Source: Misgurnus anguillicaudatus
Taxonomy: Eukaryota; Chordata; Actinopteri; Cypriniformes; Cobitidae
Direction of reading: 5' to 3'
Assembly: GCF_027580225.2 (NCBI RefSeq)
Contig: NC_073340.2
Coordinates: forward strand, 38,120,830 to 38,184,829
DNA length: 64,000 nucleotides
The notes below the pieces were generated by a model, which saw only the letters and a list, made by a program, of their open reading frames with translations, searched no databases and was not told the DNA's origin. Of the stretch, positions 48,625 through 60,164 are shown in pieces; the stretch's first letter is position 1, and each line of letters opens with the position of its first letter. Both the position numbers and the translations under genes were made by a program.

Positions 48625-48840
48625 TTTCCGGACAGGGGTTTTCTTAAACCAAGATTAAGCCTAATTAGGAAAAAATAAACAAACATGCCTTACTAAAAAC
48701 ATTACTTGTGTGCATTTTAAGGCAAAACAAAGAGCACTGATGTATTTTAAGATATGTCAATGCATTTTTTTTTAGTTTGTACAGCTCTTATATTTATTTT
48801 AGTCTAGGACTAGTCTAATCCCTGTCCGGGAAACCGCCCC
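48625..48840. mobile_element. MITE ending GTCCGGGAAACCGCCCC
   Basis: Left TTTTTCCGGACAGGGGTTTT and right CTAATCCCTGTCCGGGAAAC form an inverted pair, with AAGCCTAATTAGG inside. A fragment of the same family sits at 41911-42030. Confidence 0.65.
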
Positions 48841-48950
48841 TAAATTGCTCCCAATCCAATTTTGCTGTGTTCTCTACTGTACTTTGATTATACTGATTAT
48901 AATCCAAAGGTCAGACGGGCCAAGTAATTCCCACGTCATCCATTATAAAG

Positions 48951-49675
48951 TAGGGATGCACCGAATCCAGGATTCGGTTTCGGATTCGGCCGAATACTGG
49001 GCTTTTTGGCGGGGTTCGGGTTCGGCCGAATCCTAGATTTTTTTTCCACCGAACCGAACCCTAGGCTTGCGCTACGCTGGTCGACGTCACGCAGTCGTTG
49101 ATTACACACATCGGGTGCTGACGTGGAGATGAGCTTTTTCTTTCGGTCAGCTGGACACACCAAAACTTTTTAACACCGCTGAAAACGCCTTGAGGACCCC
49201 AAATGCCAGCTGTTTTTCAGCCGAGCGCTTGGTAGTTGTGATGCTTCAGCTGTGAGCCGGTTGGTTGCTGTGGTAATGTCCTGCCCCTCCTCCACTGTAA
49301 TTGGACGGCCGTGTGAAGACTGACATTGACGAGCGGAGCTTCTCACTCAAAGTTAAATATAGTTTTCAGCGCGGAGCTGCTTGCTTATTGGAAAAACGAG
49401 CGTGTCGCAACGCATCGCTTTCATTATGCATAGGCTTATGGTAATTGTCAAAATAGTTTTTCCAACTTGTCATCCTGGCATAATGTACAGTTAAAATTAA
49501 ATAAAATGAAAAATACACTGCTGTGGACGTTTTTTTTTACTTCATTAATGTGTTTTACTGTGTTGGAATAAGGATGCGAGTAGGATTCGGTATTCGGTTT
49601 CGGATTCGGCCGAATCTTAAACGGTGGATTCGGGATTCGGCCGAACCTAAAAAATCTGGATTCGGTGCATCCCTA
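48951..49675. mobile_element. hAT-type element (TAGGGATGCACCGAA ends)
   Basis: The ends TAGGGATGCACCGAATCCAG and GGATTCGGTGCATCCCTA, with TTCGGCCGAA palindromes next to them, lie between a perfect 8-bp duplication TTATAAAG (48943-48950, 49676-49683). 725 bases, non-coding. Confidence 0.93.
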
Positions 49676-49683
49676 TTATAAAG

Positions 49684-50775
49684 GGAGTTTTATTGTGCAG
49701 TGTAGCCAATTTCTATACAATTTAGTCCAAGTTTGAAAAACCTTTTGTTTCCATGTCACTCAGAAAGTCAGTGTGATGTCTTAAATTAGTAAGCAAGCAA
49801 AAACCATTCAAACGTTTTAGCCTATAAAATGAATTACCTATAAAAATGCAATTAAGCATTTTAATGTAGTTTATGAATCAACATTAATTATCATGATTAT
49901 CGAGGGCATAATCAAAAGTAAATATTTTTGTTTTATTCTTGCAGCCCCCTGTAGTGAATAGCCTATCTATCTCATATCTGCTTGGAGTTTGAAAGACTCT
50001 TCTGATGCTTTTCTATTAAGTTTATTTACATATTTGACATTGAAGTAGTCTAAAGGTAAGTCTTGATTACTTTCATTTTGTGATACTTGAATTAGTTTAC
50101 TGCATCTCTTTAAGGTTATTTGTAACTGTATTGGAAATTATGTTGAAGTAGTTCTCCCAACCCTGTTCATACTTACACACAAATATAATAACAAAATTAC
50201 AGAAATCAAAGTATAATCAGTTCAATGTAAGAAGTTATTATGATTACTAATAGAAGTGTACTCTTTGTCCTGTTATTTTCCTTACCTTGCCACTCAGTCC
50301 TTTAGGTTAGGGTAGTTGAAACTATTTCTAATTTCAGCAAAAGCTCCAGAGTTAAATCAACACTGCTTAGATCCACACCCAAGGTGTTAAAAATGACCAC
50401 AGATTTTTTTGTATTCTTCCTATGAACTATCACAATGCATCAACACAAACAATACAATTTTTGGGGTCAAGTGCTCAGCTAAGTAAAGGTAAAACTAATC
50501 ACTGTTAGGATGACTTCTTGTTTTTATCTTTCTTGTTAACAGCAAGTGTTCATCATAAATATTCATTTCATTATTTAACTTATCCTAGGGGCTTATCCTA
50601 AAATTATTAGACTAAAATATATGTTTGAGCTCGCTTAATTTAAAAACAATTGCACTTACGCTTTTACTTTTTATCAATATGTGAAACAATGAATTGTTGA
50701 TAAAAGGCTGTTAACAGTTACCAAAAAAGCTTAACTTATTAAATATAACATAATATTTACATCATAAGATAATAG
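49684..50775. other. No recognised feature
   Basis: AT-rich sequence with no ORF above chance and no inverted repeat that I can see. Confidence 0.4.
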
Positions 50776-50777
50776 GC

Positions 50778-51030
50778 AGTCATGTTCTAATAGTTAGAGT
50801 CGACCTTATAACCTGAGAGTTTTGCTGGTTCGAGTCTCACGGCCGACAGGTTGCGACTGAGGTGCCTTGAGCCAGCCACCTGTCTCCTAGTGTTTCCCGG
50901 GCACTGCAGTACTGCTCTGGGTGTGTATGTTCACGACGTGCAGCGCGTGTTCAGCACTCACTTGATAGGTTAAATACAGACGTCACATTTCAAGTATGGG
51001 TTACCATACATTGGTCATTATGTCACTTTT
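50778..51030 (+). repeat. tRNA-derived SINE (long form)
   Basis: The head TAATAGTTAGAGTCGACC and B box GGTTCGAGTC are followed by CGGCCGACAGGTTGCGACTG, GTGTGTATGTTCACGACGTG and the tail TATGGGTTACCATACATTGG with GTCACTTTTACTT. It matches the layout of a widespread fish SINE with a conserved body. Confidence 0.82.
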
Positions 51031-52190
51031 ACTTTTCCTTAAAAAGGATCAGATGGAAATAAACTAAAGGTGAAAAGCACTTTTTTAAAATTCCAATCAA
51101 AGCTATAGACATGTGTCTTATTGCCATTCTTCTTTTTTCCAGTCATCACATATGCATTTATTCATTTAGCATATACATTCATCCAAAGTGTCTTATAGAT
51201 CAGAAAAGACACAGAAAAAAAGCATCAAAAGTTTATTACATTTGCATAATTGTTCTAGTATCTGCTGCAGAGTAGTTCTAGTTACTATGACAAAGAAACA
51301 GTCTGAGCATGACTAATCCATTGGAAGCCTCAGATTGATCTATGACACATACTTTCTGATATGGAAACTTTGTCTGAGGCAACGCGTGCCAAAAAGTAAA
51401 AAAAAAAGCTTAAAAGGTTTGTAGTAGAGAGCCTCCTTCAGACAAAATAAGATTATTAATTAAATTCAAAAAGCATGTTTTAAAGCCTAACTGCTCTATA
51501 CAATGATTGATGTTCTCCCATTAGGCCATACATATAGAGTTCCATCTGTTGTTTATATGCTAAATTGGTTGTAATTATATAGTGTGGTATTGCTATACTG
51601 TATTATTAAGGATATGTGTATGACACTAGTGAAAAACAAATTTTATAAGGCATTTATAAACTAGCTGAACTAGCTTTAAGTGCAATCAGATCATGATGGC
51701 AGGTAGTCCAAAGACTTCATACGTAGAACATCATAATGTGTGTGTGTGTTCACAAATGATGCAGATGTACCATCTGCTTGAGCATACATTCCATTTACGT
51801 TCATAATCGTGCTATTAACCAATTGTTATTAACATAAACTTAATTGGATTACCTGTGGTTAATTAGTGTTTAAAGAAATTTTTCTTGCAATATTAATCAT
51901 CCTCTACTGTTTATAAGAATTGTGTGACACTACTGTGTCATCATTTAACACCTCTATTTTTAAGAATATAATTCTTTGCATAGGCAGGTACTATTGCCTA
52001 ATTCACAAAGCTAACAAAATTATTTATAACAAAATTAAATGATACTATAATTATTATATATAGTCCAAGTTGTAAACTATTTATGATCATTATTCACTGT
52101 TAATTACTTTTAAATATATATATATATTTAGGATAAAATACTTCAATTTACAATCCTATCTATCTGTCCGTTCTGTGTATTTAGGTCAGA
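51031..52190. other. No recognised feature
   Basis: AT-rich, chance ORFs only. A short TATATATATAT run lies near 52116. Confidence 0.4.
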
Positions 52191-52193
52191 TTC

Positions 52194-52325
52194 GCCACAC
52201 CACTAGATGGTGGTAAAACTCCATGTCCATGATTTCTAACGTGTTAACACGTGATTTACGCGTTAACACGTAGTGCGTGTTAACACGTATTTTTAACACG
52301 TTTTTGCCCTGTTGGCCTTCCATAC
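52194..52325 (-). repeat. GTTAACACG-rich inverted repeat, right copy
   Basis: Reverse complement of 44399-44515: CCACACCACTAGATGGTGGT, then TTAACACGTGATTTACGCGT and TTTTTGCCCTGTTGGCCTTC. It is followed by the ACGT-rich minisatellite. Confidence 0.75.
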
Positions 52326-52394
52326 ATGGAAGAATCGTTTACCGGCGGCGACGTGACAACGGCGGATGTTCGAAATTTACAAAAAAATTACGTG

Positions 52395-52512
52395 TACTAA
52401 GTACGTCTGAACTATGTACGTCGCCTTACAACACGCCTGATACATACGTCGCCACTAAGCACGTCTGATAACCACGTCGTCTCTAAGCACGTCTGATAAC
52501 CACGTCGTCGCC
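52395..52512 (+). repeat. ACGTC-rich minisatellite, four units
   Basis: Four units of 28-31 bases near CTAAGCACGTCTGATAACCA plus CGTCGTC; the last two are almost identical. Very rich in ACGT and CpG compared with the AT-rich surroundings. Confidence 0.75.
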
Positions 52513-52519
52513 AAATAAC

Positions 52520-53506
52520 TACGTGTTGTTTTATGTGGTCCTGATGCTGCAGTCCTACAAAACGAGTTTTACTGTTATAGGCCAAACTGATTGAACTTCA
52601 TTTAAAGCAACAAAAGGACACCAATACAAGGTGGACAACAATCAGTGAGTGAGTACTGAATGTAAGTTTAACTTTCATTACTTTAACTTTTCTGTGCACC
52701 CTAAGGCATCAGAACGGGTTTAAGTTAAAAGTTGACAGATTTGCATAGTAAAAGCCACTATCAGCTTGATATCTTTTGAAATACCAACTGTTTATCTGTC
52801 TTTGAAACTGTAGTTCAACCACAACTTCGTTAATCATTTATTCTATTAAGTTTAAAAGATCTGCTGTCTTTAGTATTAAAGTTAATACGTTTTAATTTTT
52901 TTGTTTTTATTTATATAGCCTGATCAAAGTAATTTAACTGGTGCAGTTATATTGTTCTACTGGCTACTGTGGTAGATTTAGTCTGTAATCATTCAATGTG
53001 TTGTATATATGTACTATACAGTCTTCCTCTTTGGCCCAGTTTACAATCACCAGAAAGTGTTAAAAAGTTTTTTCATGACTGGTGTACCCCTTTCATGTGT
53101 TTCAACTATTTATCTTTTCAGTGATTGTTTTCTGTTTATTAATTCAGTGAAGCTAGTGGATGGATTTGAAAGAGGGTTTACTAGTTCACCTGGCCATTTA
53201 GTCTCAATAATTATTGGTAAATTAACTTAATTAAGCTTTCTGTTCTCGAAGGGAGTTGTGAACCTTCAAAGAGAGTGAACCTGGGGCCGGGGCTTGAGCC
53301 CAAACTTCAACCCCCCTGTAATGGAACTGCAGAGAGGAAGAAAGCAAACAGTGAAGGAGATGGGAAGGAGCTAGGCTTAGAGGCGCAGAAACTGGTGCTC
53401 ATATATGTTCTTAATTATGATTTACAGGCCTGAATGTTTGGGCTCCTCCAGAACCTACATTTAAAACTTCATATACCCCAAACAATTGAGAAAAGAGGGG
53501 AAAATC
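52520..53506. other. No recognised feature
   Basis: AT-rich; a 73-codon frame at 53009-53230 has no domain and is not called a gene. Confidence 0.4.
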
Positions 53507-54200
53507 TTAAAGGAATAGTCTACCCTTTTGCCATATTAAACTATGTTATTACCTCAACCTAGACGAATTAATACATACCTATCTTTTTTCAATGCGTGCA
53601 CTGTACAGCGTGTTGTGAATGTGTTAGCATTTAGCCTAGCCCCATTCATTCCTATGGTACCAAAAAAAGTTTTATTTTGTGGCACCATACTTACTGGTAT
53701 AACCAGGGGTTAAATTGGGATTTGTTATGTGGGGGGGCTCTGCGGGGAGGGTACTTTAAGGGGTAACATGTATAATACTGATGACAGCAAAGCCACTGGT
53801 GTCTTTTACTGACAGTCTCTGATAGGATTTGATAAGTTTCAACTTTAAATCTGTGACAGAGATTGACCACAAATATTTTATAAAGAGTGTCTGAATTTTA
53901 AATTATGCAAATCTATGAGTTTAACACCCTATATCCATTTGTTGCACATGTCATTATGCACAATTGATCAAACTTTAAATTAAGTAAAAGGAATCAACCT
54001 CCTTGAATAATTCTATATGCATAAGATAGGCTACACAAAAAGATTAAATTAACAAGAAAAGGTACAACACACAGTACTGTATCATCAACATAATAATAAT
54101 AATAAATTTAATTTATAATGCACTTTATATTTAGAAAAATCTCAAAGTGCTACAGGATAATAATAAATAAGAGACAGTAAAACAAGACGGACAAAGCGAG

Positions 54201-57200
54201 TCAGTTAAAAGCTCTATTAAAGAGGTGAGTTTTGAAGCCACGTTTAAAAACATCCACAGACTGTGGTGTCCTCAGATGGTCGGGGAGAGCATTCCACAGC
54301 CTAGGAGCTACTGAACAAAAGACCCGATCTCCCATAGTACGAAGCTTTGTCTTGGGCTGTTTCAGTCGAAACGCTGTACCAGATCGGAGGGCACGTGTTG
54401 AGGTCTGCAAGGTAAGTAGTTCTTTGAGGTAGGGGGGGGCTTCACCATAGATGCATTGGTGGGTAAGGAGGGCGATTTGGTTGTCAATCCTCTGAGACAC
54501 AGGAAGCCAGTGGAGTGATTTGAGAATGGGGGTGATGTGTTCGTGGTTCCGCACCCTCATCAGGATCCTGGCGGCACTGTTCTGGATGTATTGCAACTTT
54601 TGAACGTTTTTTCCAGAGATCCCAATGAGCAGTGCATTGCAGTAATCCAGCCTGGAGGAGATAAAGGCATGGACAAGTTTTTCAGCATCAGAGAAATTGA
54701 GAATAGGGCGTAGTTTGGCAATATTCCTAAGATGGAAAAAGGAGGTCTTGTATAGATGCTTGATGTGAGAATCAAATGACAAATGGGGGTCCATTTTAAC
54801 ACCAAGATTAGTAACAGATGTTTGATGTTGAATGTTTTGTCCAGAGAAAGTGATGCTGTTTATGCCTGATAGTCGCACCTGATGTGGAGTGCCAACTAAG
54901 ATGGCTTCAGTTTTCGAGCTGTTAAGCTGAAGAAAATTTTGCCTCATCCAAGCCTCTATCTCCTCCAGGCAGGTTGTCAGAGTGGATGTTGTTGATGTTG
55001 TGGCGGCAGTGGGGGAAGTTTGATTTGTCCTGATGTATAATTGGGTATCATCGGCATAACAGTGGAAGGAAATGCCATGTCGGTTTATGATATGACCAAG
55101 GGGGAGTATGTAAAGAATAAACAGGGTGGGGCTGAGCACTGAGCCTTGGGGGACGCCACAGGTGACATTGTGGGGCAGAGATTTCGCCTTTCCCAGGGCG
55201 ACATACTCTGTTCTCCCTGTGAGGTATGAAGAGAACCACTCAAGGGCAGAGTCAGAGACACCGATCACAGAGTTTAGGCGGTAAAGGAGCATGTTGTGGT
55301 CTACAGTGTCAAATGCTGCAGTCAAGTCCAGAAGTACCAGAATAGATGGAAAGCCGTCGTCCGTAGCCATCAGCCGGTCGTTTGTGACTCTGACTAGTGC
55401 TGTCTCTGTACTGTGGCCGGCACGAAAGCCAGACTGAAATTTTTCAAAAAGGTGGTTTTGTTTTAGATGATTAACAAGCTGTGCAGCAACTACTTTTTCC
55501 ATCACCTTGGAGAGAAATGGAATGTTGGAAATGGGCCTGTAGTTGCTAAACACCTCTGGGTCTAGGTTTGGTTTTTTGAGAAAGGGCCTGACGACAGCAA
55601 TTTTCAGTGCTGCGGGAACATGGCCAGTCAGAAGGGAATGATTTATGACTCTTGTGATAAGAGGACTTATAGCAAGAGGGTTTGATTTTAAAAGTGTTGT
55701 GGGGAGTGGGTCCAGGGAACAAGTGGATGGCTTCATCTCTTTAATAATGACCTCAACCTCTTGTGGGGAGATATCCAGAAAACAGCTTAGTTTTTGAGAA
55801 ATCCCAGGCTGTAGTTCGACAGTCGGGACAGGCAGTATGGGGAAACTTGATAGCTGGAAGCGGATTGAATCTACTTTGTTCGTGAAAAAGTCGATGAATT
55901 TGTTGCATCTCTCTTCTGTTTCTACTGATTGAATTTGTGTTTGCGGTTTAAGGATGTCATGTACGGTGGAGAAAAGTTTCTTGGAGTTGCCAGGGTTGCT
56001 ATTTATAATGTTGGAAAAAAACTGGGAACGTGCATGTCTCAAGGAGCTAGCATAGGACCTTTGATGTTCTCTGTACGCCTGTAAATGTACAGTGAGTCCT
56101 GAGGCTCTATGGCGACGCTCCAAGACGCGTCCAGCTGTTTTCATTAGTCGGAGTTCATCCGTATACCAGGGGGCTGAGCGTACGAAGCTGACACTTTTAG
56201 TTTTGACTGGAGCATGGAGATCTAAGAGATTTCTTAGAGATTGGTTGTAGAAGTCGACCAGTTCAGTAGCTGAGGAGAGACCAGTATAAGACAGATGTTT
56301 GAGGTCAGTGGTCAAAATATCCAGGTTAATCTTTTTTAGGTCTCTATAGCAGATTATTCGCTTAGCCTTGGTGAGTGGAAGAGGGATTGACAGTTCCATG
56401 GTGATGGCCTTATGATCTGACACACCCAGATCATAAACCTGAAGGATACTAATGGGGGCAGAGTTTGACATGACCAGATCCAGTGTGTGCCCCCTAGAGT
56501 GTGTGGGAACATCGACGTGTTGTTGGAGGTTAAGGTAATCCAATAGTTGCAAAAACTCAGCTGCATGGTAGGAGGAGGGGTTGTCAACATGAATATTAAA
56601 ATCACCAAGTATAATAATATTGGTAGAGGTGGTGCACAGTGTTGTGAAAAGATCATATATCTCTGAAATGAAAGCTGGGTTTGGTTTGGGGGGGCGGTAT
56701 ATCAGGAGTATCGTCATGGGGAAAGGGGGTTTACACTTAAATGCAAGACATTCGCATGAGGTTAATGTAGACGGAAGGAGGAGGGGAGACAGCTCCAAGT
56801 TTTGTCGGTGTATGATAGCAAGACCGCCACCACGGCCGGAGTTGCGGGCTCTCTCCAGGTAGCTGTAACCGGGGGGACAGGCTTCATTGAGCGCTGAGTA
56901 GACCCCTGGCTGGTGCCATGTTTCTGTCAGGCACATAAGGGCTAAATCTTTTTCCATGATGTGGTCTTGTATAAAGGAAGCTTTATTTGTGAGAGATTGT
57001 GTATTTAAAAGTTCTATTTTGAGTGTTGATGCTGTAGTCGATCTTTGTAGAGGCCATAATACACTTGTATCCACTCCACATTTTACAATCTGCTTAGAGT
57101 TGAGAGATCTCGCGATGTTTCCCGTGCCGCTCAGGTGAGCGAGCGGAGATCTCGCGATGTTTCCCGTGCCGCTCAGGTGAGCGAGCGGAGATCTCGCGGT

Positions 57201-57461
57201 GCTTCCCGTGTTGTTAGCGCAGAGAGCAACACTGCTCTGATGACGCGGCAGACGTGCGACAGTGGTCCAGAAAGATGGAATACATGAGGCAAGAAGATTC
57301 GGCTGATGGTAAACAAACATTCGTCGGAAACTTCTGTGGATGTAGCGTGGACGCCGTTTAAGTCCAAGTTCTTTGATGGTAGCAATGGCCATTGGGATAG
57401 AGTGGTTGTTGAAAGTTAGCAGCTGTGGGATGGAATACTTGAGCCTCATGCCGGCCGCCAT
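54201..57461 (-). CDS. L2 LINE protein: AP endonuclease + reverse transcriptase
   Basis: 1,086 codons from ATG at 57459-57461 (MAAGMRLKYSIPQ); the frame also continues 27 codons upstream from a TTG. The N-terminal 150 residues include a tandem 14-residue repeat (SPLAHLSGTGNIAR). The APE endonuclease has ELLNTQSLTNKA, CLTETWH, IILGDFNIHVDN and GVSDHKAITM. The RT has IAVVRPFLKKPNLDP, SNYRPISNIPFLSKVMEKVV, LLDLTAAFDTVDH, GVPQGSVLSPTLF and the catalytic YADDTQLY. The C-terminus is the usual L2 SRLDYCNALL, LHWLPVSQRI and RLWNALPDHLR. No stop or frameshift is present, so a recently active copy. It moves by target-primed reverse transcription in the nucleus. Confidence 0.93.
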   Translation of the reverse strand: MAAGMRLKYSIPQLLTFNNHSIPMAIATIKELGLKRRPRYIHRSFRRMFVYHQPNLLASCIPSFWTTVARLPRHQSSVALCANNTGSTARSPLAHLSGTGNIARSPLAHLSGTGNIARSLNSKQIVKCGVDTSVLWPLQRSTTASTLKIELLNTQSLTNKASFIQDHIMEKDLALMCLTETWHQPGVYSALNEACPPGYSYLERARNSGRGGGLAIIHRQNLELSPLLLPSTLTSCECLAFKCKPPFPMTILLIYRPPKPNPAFISEIYDLFTTLCTTSTNIIILGDFNIHVDNPSSYHAAEFLQLLDYLNLQQHVDVPTHSRGHTLDLVMSNSAPISILQVYDLGVSDHKAITMELSIPLPLTKAKRIICYRDLKKINLDILTTDLKHLSYTGLSSATELVDFYNQSLRNLLDLHAPVKTKSVSFVRSAPWYTDELRLMKTAGRVLERRHRASGLTVHLQAYREHQRSYASSLRHARSQFFSNIINSNPGNSKKLFSTVHDILKPQTQIQSVETEERCNKFIDFFTNKVDSIRFQLSSFPILPVPTVELQPGISQKLSCFLDISPQEVEVIIKEMKPSTCSLDPLPTTLLKSNPLAISPLITRVINHSLLTGHVPAALKIAVVRPFLKKPNLDPEVFSNYRPISNIPFLSKVMEKVVAAQLVNHLKQNHLFEKFQSGFRAGHSTETALVRVTNDRLMATDDGFPSILVLLDLTAAFDTVDHNMLLYRLNSVIGVSDSALEWFSSYLTGRTEYVALGKAKSLPHNVTCGVPQGSVLSPTLFILYILPLGHIINRHGISFHCYADDTQLYIRTNQTSPTAATTSTTSTLTTCLEEIEAWMRQNFLQLNSSKTEAILVGTPHQVRLSGINSITFSGQNIQHQTSVTNLGVKMDPHLSFDSHIKHLYKTSFFHLRNIAKLRPILNFSDAEKLVHAFISSRLDYCNALLIGISGKNVQKLQYIQNSAARILMRVRNHEHITPILKSLHWLPVSQRIDNQIALLTHQCIYGEAPPYLKELLTLQTSTRALRSGTAFRLKQPKTKLRTMGDRVFCSVAPRLWNALPDHLRTPQSVDVFKRGFKTHLFNRAFN

Positions 57462-57701
57462 GGGACCGGGAGAAGTAGCGTTGAATGGCTGCCCCAGGGG
57501 AAAAGTTAAACCTTTGAGCTGTTGGAAGCAATAATGGAACAACAGAAAAAATCCGGGAAAAACGGCAGGAGTTTGACCGTCTATCCGCTGATGTTAGAGG
57601 AGATGACAGTGGGCAGTAGGTGAGTAGAGGTTTCAGCTTCGTATAAATCCATGTATAAATCCATGTAAAAACTCACAGTTCAGTAAATACTGATTTAACA
57701 C

Positions 57702-57702
57702 G

Positions 57703-57734
<32 letters not shown>
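57702..57734. repeat. Poly(A) run
   Basis: An A-only run on the + strand at the 5' side of the minus-strand L2. Unexpected for an L2 5' end; it may be an older retro-insertion or part of the target. Confidence 0.9.
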
Positions 57735-57736
<2 letters not shown>

Positions 57737-58030
57737 CAGAGAGACAGTGGAGAAGCGGCGACAGCAACGCCAGCGTCCTCTCGCACCCGTCGACAAACAT
57801 GTCTAATAAATTAGCAATAGAGATTCCCTATGCTGGTCAGCAGCTAAAACAAGCATATAGTAAGGTTTGATTTGTGTAATCAAAATACATAAATGTATTA
57901 AACTATACAGTGAGTTATATGCAGTGTTATCCAGTTAACATACTGTAATTAGATGAGTGACATACATATTTTAGTCCTTAACACGTTTCTAGTCTTCTAT
58001 TAAATTTCCTCGAAGTGGGCACCATTATTA

Positions 58031-58067
58031 CCTCTCTCTCTCTATCTCTCTCTCTCCCTCGCGCGCG

Positions 58068-58121
<54 letters not shown>

Positions 58122-58137
58122 CTCTCTCTCAAATGAT
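58031..58137. repeat. (CT)n microsatellite with (CG)n core
   Basis: Interrupted CTCTCT runs around CGCGCGCGCGCG. Chance ORFs on the minus strand (RERERERER) come from it and are not genes. Confidence 0.95.
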
Positions 58138-59658
58138 CTTGTGTGAAAGCGCGTTCTTGAAGTTCCTGAGTTTTTTCGCTCGAGTTGCATAACTTGCGCG
58201 AGGACGCGTTTAAAAGGAAAGCGCGGGTTTCCGCGGCAATTGCGCCGCCCAATTCGCGTCATTTGCATCGCCACGTGCGAGGACGCGTCTGATTGCGTCT
58301 TTGCATTGACTTTGTATGTAATCTACTCGCGCAAATCGTTGAACTTGCGTTGGTGAGTATGCCCCATAATGAATGGAAACACATTATTCCCTTCGCGTCA
58401 GTGCACACGCACCAGCGCAGTGAGTACTGGCAGGAGCAGAGCGAGACCTTCAGCCTATGTGCCGGAGCTTAGCCCCGGACGGCCCCGGCCCAATTTAAAC
58501 CCTGGGTATAACTCCTCATGTAACAGTCTTTAAATAGGGAAAACACGAAAGTGTTTGGTGGCTTCCCTGTTTGGTACCATAGGAATGAATGGGGATAGGC
58601 TAAATGCTAACACATTCACAACACGCTGTACAGTGCACGCATTGAAAAAAGATAGATATGTATTAATTCGTCTAAGCTGAGGTAATAACATAGTTTAATA
58701 TGGTAAAAGGGTAGACTATTCCTTTAAACTTGTTAACACGCACCGGCCCGGCGGCGGGCCCTAGGGGGCGTTTTTACGTGTTTTTGTACTTTGTTTAACA
58801 TCAAATATTCAATCAACAATCATAAACTTTGCATTATTTGAAAGTTTAAACACTCCAAATTCATGTTCTGAGCTTATTTTTGCAATCAATACACTGGTGT
58901 GGAAAAGATTAAATGAAATGCAGACGGAATGCATATAAAAAATTTTGTGGGTACTCACATGGCTTGCCATATGGTTCTGACAATTTCTGACAATTCCCAA
59001 AAACTTCAACGTACATTGCAAGGTAAGGGTCCACTCTTCAAAAAGCATCCCACGTTTTAATCCAAAACAATGAAAAATAGTGAGAAATCCAGCAATATCC
59101 TCCTTTGTTTACATCCGCGCGTCCGCTAAGTATGATCGATCATGTTTATTTTCTATCAAATATCGATTTTTATCAGTGAAAATCCATCTCTTCCTGCTTC
59201 GTTAGACTGTTCAGATAAATATCCCGCCCTATTTTTCTGTTTTGTCCAATCAGAAAAGGTTTGACAACTCAAAATCTCATGCGACCAATGATTTGCCTAG
59301 ATAGATGTCCTTCAGCTTGCCATAGGCTTTTGACTGGATTACACCAAAACAAAGCCAGCCAATGCATAGTGAGCAAAGCTTTGATTGACAGAGGAAGTAA
59401 CCAATCATGAAACGATTACAAGGATTCAACTTACGTCAGTAAAGTGTACTTCTGCGCAAATCTACAGAAGCGCATGGAGAGAAATGCCCACGCCCCCTCC
59501 GTGCGCGTTTGTTTGTTTGGGTAGCATAGCAGCCGGCTAAGCTCTCCGGAGCCGCTGAGAAACCTCTTCAAATGTTAGATATAACATCTCCATTGTGGAT
59601 CGTGGACTACAGATGACTTTTTTGTGTTGAAAGTGTTTTGGAGAAGTTGATAAAGAGC

Positions 59659-59757
59659 ATGGTCGCGGATCAACAATGCAAGACTGGATGTAAACAAAGC
59701 GCGTCGTCGAGGAGAGATGGACCGGATTATGAGCTCAGCTGCGCTCGCTTGGATAAA
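59659..59757 (+). other. Possible small coding exon inside the repeat
   Basis: ATG at 59659 opens MVADQQCKTGCKQSASSRRD and then GPDYELSCARLDK, 33 codons, to a GTAAGT donor at 59758. I do not recognise it. It could be the first exon of a transposon protein or of a host gene whose later exons are outside. Confidence 0.25.
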
Positions 59758-60162
59758 GTAAGTGGATTCTTTTGTTGATTTACGTTACATTTCTTGTTTC
59801 ATGTTAGCTGTTTTGATTATAAAGTAACACTGGAGATGACTAATATACGAGTTTTACATGGTTTCGTTTTTGTATGACATGTTATATAAATGCATCATAT
59901 TTATAGCTATATGAATCAAATGCACAGAATATACAAACTAAAAACTAGAAAATAAGATATGTGGTGGAAAATATGAGTATTACCAGCTGAGAAATATAGG
60001 TTATTTGGCAAACATAAGACATTTGTAATTATAAATAAATATATTCATGTAATGTGTGTGTGTTTGTGTATATGTATTATGTTCATGTATATTACATCAT
60101 AGTTTCTCATACAAATATTTGTCTGTCTCTATATTTTGTCTCAAACTAAAATCCTCTCTTGC

Positions 60163-60164
<2 letters not shown>

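Larger units (their letters stand above)
54080..57735 (-). mobile_element. L2-type LINE, near full length (inner layer)
   Basis: It reads on the minus strand from a poly(T) (poly(A) on +) run at 57702-57734 to a 3' end TAAAGTGCATTATAAATTAA followed by TTTATTATTATTATG, the usual L2 tail. One long ORF lies inside. Exact 5' border uncertain. Confidence 0.8.
53704..58504. mobile_element. hAT-type element (middle layer)
   Basis: The ends CAGGGGTTAAATTGGG and CCCAATTTAAACCCTG form a perfect-length inverted pair, with the 8-bp duplication GGTATAAC at 53696-53703 and 58505-58512. It carries the L2 LINE, a CT microsatellite and CpG-rich sequence near 58.2-58.5 kb. No hAT transposase found. Confidence 0.88.
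53511..58723. mobile_element. TTAA-flanked element with ~190-bp inverted repeats (outer layer)
   Basis: TTAA lies at 53507-53510 and 58724-58727. Ends AGGAATAGTCTACCCTTTTG and AAAGGGTAGACTATTCCT. The arms match for about 190 bases (GCGTGCACTGTACAGCGTGT and complement). Without its nested insertions it is about 0.4 kb, so it was a MITE before a hAT landed in it. Confidence 0.88.

Noticed and set aside
50778..50850. tRNA gene
   Set aside because: It is the head of a SINE with conserved body and tail.
58028..58274. Arg/Glu repeat ORFs
   Set aside because: Translation of the CT microsatellite.
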